Part shown: positions 9,040-17,235 of the stretch, one piece after another | Numbering within the stretch: position 1 is the stretch's first letter | How the letters are laid out: every line of letters starts with the position of its first letter | Source: Paenisporosarcina macmurdoensis | GTDB taxonomy: Bacteria; Bacillota; Bacilli; Bacillales_A; Planococcaceae | Direction: 5' to 3' | DNA: 64,000 nucleotides | NCBI RefSeq assembly: GCF_042658845.1 | Contig: NZ_JBHSRI010000003.1 | Location: forward strand, 62,001 to 126,000 | Translations under genes and position numbers: made by a program | Notes under the pieces: generated by a model | What the model was told of the DNA's origin: nothing | Databases searched by the model: none | The model's input: only the letters and a program-made list of their open reading frames with translations

Positions 9040-10992
9040 TTATAAACAATGCATTTCTGCTTCTGCTACATCCCAAGAAACAGCATAACCCTTTCCTTTT
9101 GCACAAAAAATAGATGATGAGCTATAGTCTGGATCTGCATTTTTATTGTAAGAGATTCTGTCTATCACTTCAGCTTCGTTATGACATCTTTCGTAGCCAC
9201 CAAACACTAGATTTATCACACCTTTTCCTTGTGTAAAGGATGCAAGCTCCGAAGCATAATTCATGAAAGTTGAAACTGGTACTTTACCTGTTAGAATCGC
9301 TTTATTTCCTTCTGTTTTCGGTGAATCAAAGCTGCCATATGCGCTTTGTATATCTGATAGCACTTTTCCCATTTGATCCAAATCTATTTTTATTTTGAAA
9401 TGGTAAAATGGTTCCAACACATGATTTTGGGCTTTTTCTAATCCTTGCCTCAGCGCACGATGTGTTGCCTCTCGAAAGTCTCCACCCGATGTATGCTTGT
9501 TATCTGCTCGTCCTGTCAGTAATGTGATTTTCACATCTGTTAAGGGTGACCCCGTCAACAAGCCATTATGTGCTTTTTCAAGGAGATGATGTCGCACTAA
9601 GTTTTGATTGCCAATAGACAAATCATTCGCATGACACGCATTGTCAAAAGATATTCCACTATTTCTTGCTGCGGGTTCTATTTTCAAGTGCACTTCAGCA
9701 TAATGTTTTAACGGTTCAAAATGTCCATAACCAATTATAGTTGTTGTTATTGTTTCTTTATATAGAATTCTCGGTTCTTCAAAACTAACCTCTAAATGAA
9801 ACCTCTCTTTTACAATCTGTTGCAAAATTTCTAATTGAATCGTTCCCATCACATGAATATGAATTTCCTGCAAACGTTCTTCCCATGTGATATTTAAAGA
9901 AGGATCCTCTATATCCAACAGCTGAAAAAATCGTAAAGCCTCTTTTATATGAACGGCTGAGTCAAAGACTACCTTAGACTTTAATGTTGGCACCATTTCA
10001 TAAACTGCTTGTTCATTTAAAGTTCCTACTCCATCACCCGTAGAAGCATTTGATAGGCCAACGACTGCGAATAACTCTCCTGCATTAACATGCTCCACCG
10101 TTTTGAATTTATTTCCGTTGTACACTCGGATTTGCGTGACTTTATCCGAATTTCTATGTTCATCATTACCGTATGACACTTCATCTCGAACGCTCAATGT
10201 GCCGCTTAATAATTTTATATACGTAATTCTCGTTCCTTTTTCATCATGACGGATTTTATAAACACGTCCAGAAAACTCTTCTTCATCAGAATAATGTGTC
10301 GTGGTTAATAGATGAAATTTATCCAAGAAATCGATGACACCGATATCTTGTAATGCCGATCCATTCGAACAGGTGAAAATCTTTCCTTCCTTAATCAATT
10401 CTTTCATAGTGTTTAGCCATAATTCTTTATCATAGCCAGTATCCATATAGTGCTCTAGGAGATTTTCATTACGTTCTGCTATAAATTCAATAAGGTCTTC
10501 TGTCATCTCTCCTTGATGAAAAGCTTCAGTCATATCAAAAACGTCCATTGAAAAGTCTTGACGAATTTCTTGGATGACGTTTTCTACACTGGCACCTACA
10601 CGATCTGTCTTGTTAATAAAGAAAAACGTAGGGATATTATGTTTTCTAAGCAACTGCCATATCGTTGTCGTATGTCCCTCAACACCTTCGACGGCACTCA
10701 GAATGACAATAGCATAGTCCATTACTTGTACGGAGCGTTCCATTTCTGGAGAGAAATCCACATGACCTGGATTATCAATTAAATAATATGTTGAACCCTT
10801 ATATGAAAAAGTTGCTTGGTCAGCGAATACAGTTATGCCTCTTTGCCTCTCAATTTCATGACTGTCGAGGAACGCATCTTTGTGATCCACTCTTCCTCTA
10901 TTCTTGATACTCTTCGTATGGAAAAGAATTTGTTCTGCAAAAGTTGTTTTCCCCGCGTCTACATGCGCAAATACACCAATTGTTTTATTCAT
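9040..10992 (-). CDS. TetM-like translation factor GTPase
   Basis: The 650-residue protein is a translation GTPase related to EF-G and the TetM/TetO ribosomal protection proteins. G motifs are AHVDAGKT (9-16), RGIT (51-54), DNPGH (73-77, where the usual form is DTPGH) and NKTD (127-130). Domain II starts near 240, and domain IV and the EF-G-like C-terminus follow. In TetM a domain IV loop containing SPVST pushes tetracycline off the ribosome; here the matching place reads RADNKHTSGGDF (495-506). It is therefore more likely a housekeeping or stress ribosome factor than a tetracycline-resistance gene. The ATG follows GGGGTGA. Confidence 0.85.
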   Translation of the reverse strand: MNKTIGVFAHVDAGKTTFAEQILFHTKSIKNRGRVDHKDAFLDSHEIERQRGITVFADQATFSYKGSTYYLIDNPGHVDFSPEMERSVQVMDYAIVILSAVEGVEGHTTTIWQLLRKHNIPTFFFINKTDRVGASVENVIQEIRQDFSMDVFDMTEAFHQGEMTEDLIEFIAERNENLLEHYMDTGYDKELWLNTMKELIKEGKIFTCSNGSALQDIGVIDFLDKFHLLTTTHYSDEEEFSGRVYKIRHDEKGTRITYIKLLSGTLSVRDEVSYGNDEHRNSDKVTQIRVYNGNKFKTVEHVNAGELFAVVGLSNASTGDGVGTLNEQAVYEMVPTLKSKVVFDSAVHIKEALRFFQLLDIEDPSLNITWEERLQEIHIHVMGTIQLEILQQIVKERFHLEVSFEEPRILYKETITTTIIGYGHFEPLKHYAEVHLKIEPAARNSGISFDNACHANDLSIGNQNLVRHHLLEKAHNGLLTGSPLTDVKITLLTGRADNKHTSGGDFREATHRALRQGLEKAQNHVLEPFYHFKIKIDLDQMGKVLSDIQSAYGSFDSPKTEGNKAILTGKVPVSTFMNYASELASFTQGKGVINLVFGGYERCHNEAEVIDRISYNKNADPDYSSSSIFCAKGKGYAVSWDVAEAEMHCL

Positions 10993-11042
10993 ACAGTCAC
11001 CCCACTTACCTCAATACTATCTTAGTTTTAATCAAATATAAA

Positions 11043-11070
11043 AGCGGATACCGTAAATATGGTATCCGCT
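11043..11070 (-). terminator. terminator after the small spore protein gene
   Basis: A 10-bp perfect stem (AGCGGATACC and complement) with an 8-base loop lies 6 bases past the SASP-like stop codon, followed on the minus strand by TTTATATTTG. Confidence 0.75.
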
Positions 11071-11075
11071 CCTGG

Positions 11076-11264
11076 TTAATTATTTTTTTGCACATTCTTT
11101 ATATCCGTTTGACTATAACTACCAGCATCCGGGTTGCCTGTTTTTTGTGCAAGAACTTTTTTCACTTCATTATAAGTTAGACCTGAGTTTTCATTATTTC
11201 TTTTAACGTCTGCAATATTTGTTCCGGACTCAGTAAATTCTTGGGTGTTTTGATTATTTTCCAT
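11076..11264 (-). CDS. gamma-type small acid-soluble spore protein-like (SspE family), diverged
   Basis: This 62-residue hydrophilic, N/Q/K-rich protein carries two copies of a pattern found in gamma-type SASPs. EFTESGTNIADVKRNNENS (9-27) matches the EFASETNAQQVRKQNQQS repeat of Bacillus SspE, and SYSQTDIKNVQKNN (49-62) matches the second repeat. Gamma SASPs are stored in the spore core as an amino-acid reserve and do not bind DNA. The central segment (GLTYNEVKKVLAQKTGNPDAG) is shorter and differs from B. subtilis. It has its own ribosome site (AGAGG) and terminator. The family call rests on pattern alone. Confidence 0.65.
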   Translation of the reverse strand: MENNQNTQEFTESGTNIADVKRNNENSGLTYNEVKKVLAQKTGNPDAGSYSQTDIKNVQKNN

Positions 11265-11355
11265 TTAGGTTGCCTCTACTTTATTTTTCATTATCTTCTC
11301 TTAAAAAGGAGATTTTACTCATCAGTTCTTATATCCTGAAATTAACTTAAAATGA

Positions 11356-12192
11356 TTATTTCTGAACATACTTCCCTTGTTTCGGTATAGCTATTTTGTC
11401 AAAGTCTCTAGAAAGCATGGATAAATTCCCAGATAACCATTCGCCCGAAACAGGATGTCCATGACCTGTAACAGCTAATGTAGGATTGAGCTTTTCTAAT
11501 AACTTAACTGATTCCCATGATGAATCCCAGTCTGGAGTTAAGTATTTAGGAGGTCCATGAATTTCTAGTTCTTGGGTTAACACGCTATATAATGATTCCT
11601 GTTTCACTGTGACAAATGCATCTCCCGCAATTAAAGCACGATCATTTTTTCTGAATAACGAAATATGACCTTCCGTATGACCAGGTGTATGGATCCATTT
11701 CCAACCTTCCATATTAGGAACAGTCCCACTACTTGGGAGTGCCTTTACCTTGTTTCCTAAATCAATTGCTTCAGTTGGAAACATCGGAGACAATTTGGCG
11801 ATTAGGCCCGCATCTACTGTTGTATCCGGTATTGGATAGTTTTTTTTACCAGTCAAATATGGCAGTTCCAATATATGTGCATAAACCGGAACATCCCACT
11901 CTTCGAGAAGTTCGAAGATCGAACCTATATGGTCAAAATGTGCATGCGTTAATATTATTGCCTTAGGCTTTGCGTCTTCACCAAATCGATTTTTCGCCTC
12001 ATTTATGATCTTTTGTGCTGATTTAGGAGTACCTGCATCAATTAATACCCATCCATTTTTAGAAGAACCAACAAAACAAATATTAACAAATTGAATGGTA
12101 AAACAATAAATGTCAGAACCAATTTCAAGCCCATGACCACTTGATACAGTCGGCATGGGAATATACATTTCAGTTGAAGAACTTCTATCCAT
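11356..12192 (-). CDS. MBL-fold metallohydrolase
   Basis: This 278-residue enzyme has the zinc-binding HxHxDH motif THAHFDH at about 83-88, HTPGHTEGH, AGDAF and a late GHGHP, all in the expected order for a glyoxalase II-like metallo-beta-lactamase fold. No signal peptide is seen. The ATG at 12192 is preferred over the GTG at 12198 because it lies ~9 bases after AAAAGGGA. Substrates of this branch (YflN/YobT-like hydrolases) are undefined, with lactonase or thioesterase activity possible. It is monocistronic, separated by a hairpin from the gene upstream. Confidence 0.85.
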   Translation of the reverse strand: MDRSSSTEMYIPMPTVSSGHGLEIGSDIYCFTIQFVNICFVGSSKNGWVLIDAGTPKSAQKIINEAKNRFGEDAKPKAIILTHAHFDHIGSIFELLEEWDVPVYAHILELPYLTGKKNYPIPDTTVDAGLIAKLSPMFPTEAIDLGNKVKALPSSGTVPNMEGWKWIHTPGHTEGHISLFRKNDRALIAGDAFVTVKQESLYSVLTQELEIHGPPKYLTPDWDSSWESVKLLEKLNPTLAVTGHGHPVSGEWLSGNLSMLSRDFDKIAIPKQGKYVQK

Positions 12193-12210
12193 TTGCACAC
12201 GTCCCTTTTC

Positions 12211-12250
12211 ATTAAAAATTGCCTCAACTCAAATGAGAAGAGGCATTTTT
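12211..12250 (-). terminator. terminator of the WGxxGxxG gene
   Basis: Arms AAAAATTGCCTC and GAGGCATTTTT pair with one bulge just downstream of the stop codon at 12253. Confidence 0.7.
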
Positions 12251-12252
12251 TA

Positions 12253-12486
12253 TTAATCTTTTCGGTCGTCTCTTCTCTTTAATCCCATAAGACCAGCAAG
12301 GCCTAATAACCCAATCCAGCCCCATTCCATATCATCATCTTCATCATCCGCAACATCGGCAGTTGCATTCTCGTTGTTGTTATTATTATCACCAGTGGTG
12401 TCTGCAGCATAGGCAGCATTTGCATTTCCGATAACTGTAAACGTGAAAGCCAAAGCAAAAATTAGGGCAAATACTTTTTTTAACAT
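12253..12486 (-). CDS. WGxxGxxG family small secreted/membrane protein
   Basis: This 77-residue protein has a signal peptide (LKKVFALIFALAFTFTVIG, cleavage likely near ANA-AYA), a low-complexity acidic middle of repeated Asn and Asp, and a C-terminal sorting-like tail. The tail is WGWIGLLGLAGLMG followed by KRRDDRK. That layout (signal peptide, acidic linker, WGxxGxxG, hydrophobic helix, basic end) is the known WGxxGxxG family of Bacillales, of unknown function; it resembles protein-sorting tails such as LPXTG or PEP-CTERM. The ATG at 12486 follows GAGGAGGAA, preferred over 12504. Confidence 0.8.
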   Translation of the reverse strand: MLKKVFALIFALAFTFTVIGNANAAYAADTTGDNNNNNENATADVADDEDDDMEWGWIGLLGLAGLMGLKRRDDRKD

Positions 12487-12645
12487 GTTTTTATTCCTCC
12501 TCATTTAGTCTGCCTTATTATGTTCAGTAAAATCAATATCATACGTTGTATGTCGAATACATAGTGCAGTGATATTCACACATAATATAAATTGTGTTTC
12601 GTCATTTAGGCGAAATTCTAAAAAACCTTGTGGAGGAGAGATAAT

Positions 12646-13158
12646 TTGGGTATTTTAAGTGGAAATCCGAAAGACGAGCCTTTACATGACGGTGAAGTAT
12701 TTGGAGTTTGGTCGTTCATTACTGCCAATAATGGACTATTAAGTGTTTATCAAGCTTTTATCAATCATGCGGGAGACAAAGACTTGAGAGAGATGCTTGA
12801 AGACGCCGTAAGAATGATGAAAGATGAAAATAAACAAGCTTCAGAATTACTAAAGGCAAATGGTGTTGCCCTTCCACCAGCTCTACCTGATCGTCCTGTG
12901 GCTTCTGCTGAGGATATTCCTGTAGGTGCAAGATTTATGGATCCTGAAATAAGTGCCATTTTAGCTGTCAATGGAGCTTCAGCATTAGTAGGTTGTAGTC
13001 AAATTATTGGTCAATCCATTCGAGAAGATATTGGCATGATGTTCGGTCAATTCCACGCGAGTAAAGCTCAGTTTGGAGCAAGATTACTTAAACTCAACAA
13101 AGAAAAGGGTTGGTTAATTCCACCTCCATTACATGTATCTCCTCCAATTAAAAAATAA
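12646..13158 (+). CDS. DUF3231 family protein
   Basis: The 170-residue soluble protein matches DUF3231, found mainly in spore-forming Bacillales: an all-helical, ferritin-like or CotF-like arrangement with the segment HDGEVFGVWSFITANNGLL near the N-terminus and a C-terminal proline-rich IPPPLHVSPP. Most family members have two such domains and are about 330 residues long; this is a single-domain form. The start is TTG, placed 7 bases after GGAGGAG; no ATG or GTG fits. It is divergent from the WGxxGxxG gene and is followed by a strong terminator. Function unknown, spore association inferred. Confidence 0.8.
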   Translation: MGILSGNPKDEPLHDGEVFGVWSFITANNGLLSVYQAFINHAGDKDLREMLEDAVRMMKDENKQASELLKANGVALPPALPDRPVASAEDIPVGARFMDPEISAILAVNGASALVGCSQIIGQSIREDIGMMFGQFHASKAQFGARLLKLNKEKGWLIPPPLHVSPPIKK

Positions 13159-13171
13159 TTTATTCTCTGAC

Positions 13172-13222
13172 AAAATGGAAAACCCTTGGCTACTTTAGTA
13201 TCTAGCCAAGGGTTTTCCATTT
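13172..13222. terminator. bidirectional terminator
   Basis: A 19-bp stem (13173-13191 with 13204-13222) lies between the convergent DUF3231 and MFS genes. Confidence 0.85.
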
Positions 13223-13235
13223 ACTTTTATGTTTT

Positions 13236-14462
13236 TTAGTTTTCAATATTTTCAACTTTAATATGTTTAATTACAATCAACAATAAGATTAATCCAATTC
13301 CACTTGCTGTAATAAAACTCAAATTCAAATAATCGTTCATCACGAGTGACATAATTGGAGGTCCTGCCGCAACTCCAATAAATCTTGCTGAGCTGTAAAA
13401 AGAAGAAATGGTACCTCTTTCTTCTTTCTTAGTGTTTTCTGTAATAATGGCATCAAGCACCGGTAGTAATATTCCAATGGATATCCCCACAAAACTAGTG
13501 ACCACTAACAAAAGGATAAGCATATCACTAGTAATCCCAACAAATCCCGTACTGATTGACAGAATGATTATACTAACAATCATTATTTTTTTCATCGTTG
13601 CTAAATTACCCTTAATATTGCGACCGGATATAAAGGAAGCAATACAAAGTAGTAAAAGTGGAATAGCAAGAACAAACCCTTTTTTTATGCCTTTTATATC
13701 ATGCGCTTTTTCAAGATTTTCTGATAAGAAAAATAATATACTAAATAGCACTAACATGACAAAAATCCCATTGAGGAATATGGTAAATAACCATGGACCT
13801 TCTTCTTTAAAAGTACTTTTCGTATTTCTCAAAAATTCTTTCATTTTTAATGGATCATCTTTTTCTTTCGGTACTTTAACAAAGAAAAAGATGAGAACAA
13901 TTGACACTAAACTAAATATGGCTATCGAGAAGAATGGGAGAAACCATATAAAAGCTGCAAATACTGATCCTAAAATGGGACTTAATACTTTGCCAAATGT
14001 ATTGGACGTTTCAATAATTCCCAAACAAGAACTTGTTTTTTCATCATCATCTTTATATAAGTCGCCGACTAATGGTAATATGATTGGCATGGCACCTGCC
14101 GCGCCTATTCCTTGTAGAATTCTACCAATAATTATCCAAGTATAAGGGTCACTCAACTTCCATGAAGCAAATCCCGCAATTAAACCACCAATTAAGGCGA
14201 GAATCAAGCTCGGTAAAATCACCATTTTTCTTCCAAAACGATCAGACAAATAACCTGCTACCGGTATAAGAAAAACAGCAGCAACCGAATAACTCGTTAT
14301 AATCATACTGGATTGAAATGAAGTGATTCCAACCTTTCTTTCCAATATAGGTAACACCGGGATAAGCATAGAATTCCCGAGTGTCATGACAAGAGGAATT
14401 GAGGCCATACTTACAATACACCATCTACTAACAGTGTCTTTCGCCTGTTCATAATTCTCCAT
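13236..14462 (-). CDS. MFS multidrug-type efflux transporter
   Basis: The 408-residue protein has about 12 membrane helices and the major facilitator motif A in the TM2-TM3 loop (GYLSDRFGRKMVILP). The TM4 RILQGIGAAGAM and TM5 GKVLSPILGSV stretches fit motif C of drug:H+ antiporters. It is closest in style to tetracycline/multidrug exporters of the 12-helix DHA1 group. The ATG at 14462 has GAGGTGA upstream, preferred over 14510. It stands next to another small exporter gene (LysE) on the same strand. The substrate cannot be told. Confidence 0.85.
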   Translation of the reverse strand: MENYEQAKDTVSRWCIVSMASIPLVMTLGNSMLIPVLPILERKVGITSFQSSMIITSYSVAAVFLIPVAGYLSDRFGRKMVILPSLILALIGGLIAGFASWKLSDPYTWIIIGRILQGIGAAGAMPIILPLVGDLYKDDDEKTSSCLGIIETSNTFGKVLSPILGSVFAAFIWFLPFFSIAIFSLVSIVLIFFFVKVPKEKDDPLKMKEFLRNTKSTFKEEGPWLFTIFLNGIFVMLVLFSILFFLSENLEKAHDIKGIKKGFVLAIPLLLLCIASFISGRNIKGNLATMKKIMIVSIIILSISTGFVGITSDMLILLLVVTSFVGISIGILLPVLDAIITENTKKEERGTISSFYSSARFIGVAAGPPIMSLVMNDYLNLSFITASGIGLILLLIVIKHIKVENIEN

Positions 14463-14558
14463 AGATTCACCTCGAGTGACAATAACTAAATGTATATTCT
14501 CCTTATGCATTCTTTTTATACATTCAATTATGTCCTGTGACAGTACTCTATGTATCTA

Positions 14559-15254
14559 TTATAACAATGACTTATATGCTTGGACGCCAAAGAATATACC
14601 GAAGCCAATCATAGCAAGCGAAGATACAATGGAGATATTTCTCAATAGCTTAGTATTTAATAATTTTCGAGCTACACTCGATATAAAGGCCATCATAAGG
14701 TCAACTAAAGATATACCAAATAAAATGGCGACACTATAAACAATGATTTGGTGCCATGATAATGTTTCAGTTGTACCAGCAAGAATTGAGCCGTATATAC
14801 CAAGCCAAAAAAGGATAGTTAGGGGATTTAACATAGCCATAACGAAGCCAGATAATAATGATTGTCTGAAACGGATCGTTTTACCTATTTTTGTATCTAC
14901 TTTTATTTTTTTTAGCGTAAGTAAATTTTCTACACCCGTATATAAAAGAACAAAACAACCAAATGACCAAAGAATAGTTTTCAGAACAGGTGAGTCAATA
15001 AACTGACCAATTCCAAAGAAAACCATGAGCATATACATGATGTCAGTAACTAAAGCACCAATACCAAAAATCCAAGCATGAAAAAAACCATTTTTAATTC
15101 CTGTATTTAATAGAGTTGCTTTAACCGGGCCAATTGGTGCAGCTAGGGATACACCTAAAAAGAAATATGTAAATATTGAATTGATGAATAGCCCTCCAAT
15201 AATATGATGTTCTTCATCATATTCATTACTAACAACTTGTACTACAACAAACAT
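14559..15254 (-). CDS. LysE/RhtB family amino-acid exporter
   Basis: LysE-type transporters export amino acids or their derivatives. The protein has about six membrane helices and the family N-terminal motif FLGVSLAAPIGPVKATLLN and later NPLTILFWLGIYG. The start is uncertain. ATG at 15254 gives 231 residues but has no ribosome-binding site and lies only a few bases behind a TATAAT. A strong GGAGGG (15192-15197) sits 6 bases before an ATC codon at 15185, which would give a 208-residue protein with the normal short N-terminus. The coordinates given use the ATG; the true start may be the ATC. Confidence 0.8.
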   Translation of the reverse strand: MFVVVQVVSNEYDEEHHIIGGLFINSIFTYFFLGVSLAAPIGPVKATLLNTGIKNGFFHAWIFGIGALVTDIMYMLMVFFGIGQFIDSPVLKTILWSFGCFVLLYTGVENLLTLKKIKVDTKIGKTIRFRQSLLSGFVMAMLNPLTILFWLGIYGSILAGTTETLSWHQIIVYSVAILFGISLVDLMMAFISSVARKLLNTKLLRNISIVSSLAMIGFGIFFGVQAYKSLL

Positions 15255-15343
15255 TAAAAATTATAATGCAAAAAGAAATACAATTAAGAATCGTGCTTAT
15301 GTATTGACCTTTATCAAGAATTTAATTAATTTCTGAATTAGAC

Positions 15344-15371
15344 AGAAAAAAAGACCTCCCTTTGAAGGTCA
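15344..15371 (-). terminator. terminator of the DUF2935 gene
   Basis: A short GACCTTCAAAGGGAGGTC hairpin is followed on the minus strand by seven or more T. It lies 20 bases after the stop codon at 15390. Confidence 0.75.
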
Positions 15372-15389
15372 ATTATCATTCGTCTCATT

Positions 15390-16199
15390 CTATGCTTCTG
15401 TACGCGGTTTAGCGGGATTGCACTGAGGTTTATCTACAATAGTTGTTTCCGACAATTTCTTTAAATAGTAGCACTCTTCTCTTGCCATATGATCAGCCAT
15501 TAAGGGCGAAAGAGTTCCTAGTATTTCTTTCTTCAATTCCATCTCCTCTAACTCATTTAAAAAACTTTTAAATATAGCCATTTCTAACCCTACATCTCGA
15601 TGAAACTTCGTTAGAGCGGGAAACTCCAAAATATTCGTACGTAAATACCCTGCAAGCTCAACTGCTTTCAAATAAAATCCTTCCCACTCTTTAGAAAACT
15701 TTTGTCCTTTATACTTTAACTGTTTTTCAACTTGGTCTAAATTGCTGTTGATGGCCCCTGCATGTCCAGCCGCATCCATTAACCATAAAAGATCATGATG
15801 AAGTGGATGAACAACTGGAGGTATTTCCCCTTTTGATAAATAATCAAAATTGCGAATAGCTTCTTCTACTTCATTGACCATATGGTTAATAAACGTTGGA
15901 GGTAAAGTAATTTTTATTTTTCCTACTAAATGTTCTTTTATCAGTATCAATTTAAATGAGCGAATCTTTTCACTTGCACCTTTCGCTTCCAATAACAGAT
16001 CTAAGAGTGATGATTCATCTCCTAGTGCTTTTGAAGTCGCAAGCAACTGATCAAACTTCTCCTTAAACGAATTTGCAACTTCTATATATTTCTTCTCACT
16101 CGGGGCTAATGAATCATGAATAAACCTGCTATGATCACCTAGTATTTGTAGCCAAAAGTATAACTCAGCTAATGACTCGGATTGGAAGGTTTTCGACAA
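15390..16199 (-). CDS. DUF2935 family protein
   Basis: This 269-residue helical protein has two repeated helical-bundle halves of DUF2935, a family found in spore formers and thought to adopt a ferritin-like bundle. The first half begins ELYFWLQILGDHSRFIHDSL; the second has HRDVGLEMAIFKSFL and ADHMAREECYYLKKL. His/Glu/Asp residues in both halves could bind metal. The start is TTG at 16199, eight bases after AAAAGGAG; the open frame continues to 16268 but lacks a site. Function unknown. Confidence 0.8.
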   Translation of the reverse strand: MSKTFQSESLAELYFWLQILGDHSRFIHDSLAPSEKKYIEVANSFKEKFDQLLATSKALGDESSLLDLLLEAKGASEKIRSFKLILIKEHLVGKIKITLPPTFINHMVNEVEEAIRNFDYLSKGEIPPVVHPLHHDLLWLMDAAGHAGAINSNLDQVEKQLKYKGQKFSKEWEGFYLKAVELAGYLRTNILEFPALTKFHRDVGLEMAIFKSFLNELEEMELKKEILGTLSPLMADHMAREECYYLKKLSETTIVDKPQCNPAKPRTEA

Positions 16200-16340
16200 T
16201 AAAACATCTCCTTTTACATTATAAATAACTCTATGCGTAGGAGATGTTAGGCATTCAAGTTGGCACAAATCATAACAAAGAAACCAGACTTTGAAGGCTG
16301 ATTTCTTCGTTACTACATATCGATACCTTAAGATTTGATG

Positions 16341-16562
16341 CTATAAGTAACCATTTATTCGTGATTTATCTTCTTCGATAATTTCATTTCGCAAGCCTTC
16401 AATACTTTCTTTTCGGCGTTCATTTGCCTTTTTGATTAACTCTCGCTCCTTGCCATCAGCTAAGTTGAATGCTTCTTCTGCAGCTTCCATATTATCTATG
16501 GTATTTTCCAGTCTTTCCTCATTATTAGCTGAATCATTTGGTTGTGGTGTGATTCTAGACAT
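16341..16562 (-). CDS. tlp: small acid-soluble spore protein Tlp, copy 1
   Basis: The 73-residue protein matches Bacillus Tlp: N-terminal PQPNDSANNEERLENTIDNM, then EAAEEAF and a C-terminal ERRKESIEGLRNEI, ending in NGYL. Tlp is a minor spore-core protein made in the forespore, normally under sigma-G. The ATG at 16562 sits behind GAAGGAGGAA; the ATG at 16598 is ignored. A second tlp lies 300 bases away in the same direction, so this is a tandem paralog pair. This copy is the more diverged (it lacks the PDDRSDNVEK box). Confidence 0.85.
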   Translation of the reverse strand: MSRITPQPNDSANNEERLENTIDNMEAAEEAFNLADGKERELIKKANERRKESIEGLRNEIIEEDKSRINGYL

Positions 16563-16580
16563 TGTAATTCCTCCTTCAGT

Positions 16581-16612
16581 TTTAAAAAGTACGTTCAAGT
16601 GATAGCATTCCC
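16581..16612 (-). promoter_or_regulatory. conserved block upstream of tlp copy 1 (shared with copy 2)
   Basis: The upstream sequence (minus strand GGGAATGCTATCACTTG followed by AACGTAC and TTTTTAAAA) matches 17118-17149 in front of the second tlp (GGGAAAGCTATTTCTTG, TACGA, TTTTTAAAA). It is probably the common promoter. I could not fit a clean sigma-G consensus. Confidence 0.45.
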
Positions 16613-16678
16613 AATTCCCTAAAAACTATTTGAAGATTTAATTTCTACCCATTAATCACCATATGAAAAGCGCAATTC

Positions 16679-16790
16679 TCCTTCTAGCTCGACAGCTAAT
16701 CGCCTTTCTGACCCTATAAAGTTGCCCGCGAATTGGCACTTGAGCTAGACATAGCTGCTCTAAGTTCAAAGGTGCAGCTTGAAAAACCAC
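16679..16790. repeat. dispersed intergenic element, copy 1 (GAGCTAGACATAG family)
   Basis: It contains CTTCTAGCTCGACA, a CCTATAAAG stretch, CCCGCGAATTGGC, then GAGCTAGACATAGC and a ..CTCTAAGTTCAAAGGTG end. The same blocks recur at 35108-35150, 38301-38364 and 51079-51211. It lies between the two tlp genes. Confidence 0.75.
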
Positions 16791-16865
16791 TACTTTCCGG
16801 TCTATCTAAAAAAGAATCCAGCAACTAGAAAGCTGCTGAATCCTTTTATTACATTCATTTAATTT

Positions 16866-17099
16866 TTATGAGTAGCCATTTTTTCGATCTGTAGCTTCAT
16901 CTATTATTTCTTTTCTCAAACCATCGACGCTTTCTTTACGACGTTCGTTTTTCTCCTTGAGTGCCGCAAGTTCTCTTCCATCGGTAAAAGCCATTGTTTC
17001 TTCTGCTGCTTCCATATTTGCTATTGTATTTTTCACTGTATCCTGAATCTTTTCAACGTTATCAGAACGATCATCTGGTTTAGGGTTATTTCGAGTCAT
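16866..17099 (-). CDS. tlp: small acid-soluble spore protein Tlp, copy 2
   Basis: This 77-residue protein is the better match to Bacillus Tlp: KPDDRSDNVEKIQDTVKNTI, then NMEAAEETMAF, EKNERRKESVDGLRKEI and a C-terminal RKNGYS. The ATG follows AAAGGAGGAA. It shares an upstream block with the other tlp gene, which suggests duplication including the promoter and common forespore expression. A hairpin around 16806-16847 with T-rich minus-strand end probably terminates it. No partner gene besides the paralog. Confidence 0.92.
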   Translation of the reverse strand: MTRNNPKPDDRSDNVEKIQDTVKNTIANMEAAEETMAFTDGRELAALKEKNERRKESVDGLRKEIIDEATDRKNGYS

Positions 17100-17117
17100 T
17101 CAATTTCCTCCTTTGTT

Positions 17118-17149
17118 TTTTAAAAATCGTACAAGAAATAGCTTTCCCC
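17118..17149 (-). promoter_or_regulatory. conserved block upstream of tlp copy 2
   Basis: See 16581-16612. The shared order is GGGAAwGCTATyyCTTG, then a TACG core and TTTTTAAAA just before the ribosome site. Confidence 0.45.
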
Positions 17150-17179
17150 ATTTCAACAAAACTATTAATAACCGACAAC

Positions 17180-17214
17180 AAAAAATCCAACACTGACATA
17201 GCTGTTGGACTTTT
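17180..17214 (-). terminator. terminator of dsdA
   Basis: TCCAACA (17186-17192) pairs with TGTTGGA (17203-17209), and TTTTTTG follows on the minus strand. Confidence 0.8.
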
Positions 17215-17235
17215 CCTTATATTGAACTTAACGAA

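Noticed and set aside
9040..10992. Tetracycline resistance gene call
   Set aside because: The key domain IV loop motif of TetM/TetO is missing, so resistance is not supported by sequence.
13408..14145. 245-codon plus-strand open frame
   Set aside because: It is the antisense shadow of the MFS transporter gene, whose family motifs are clear on the other strand.
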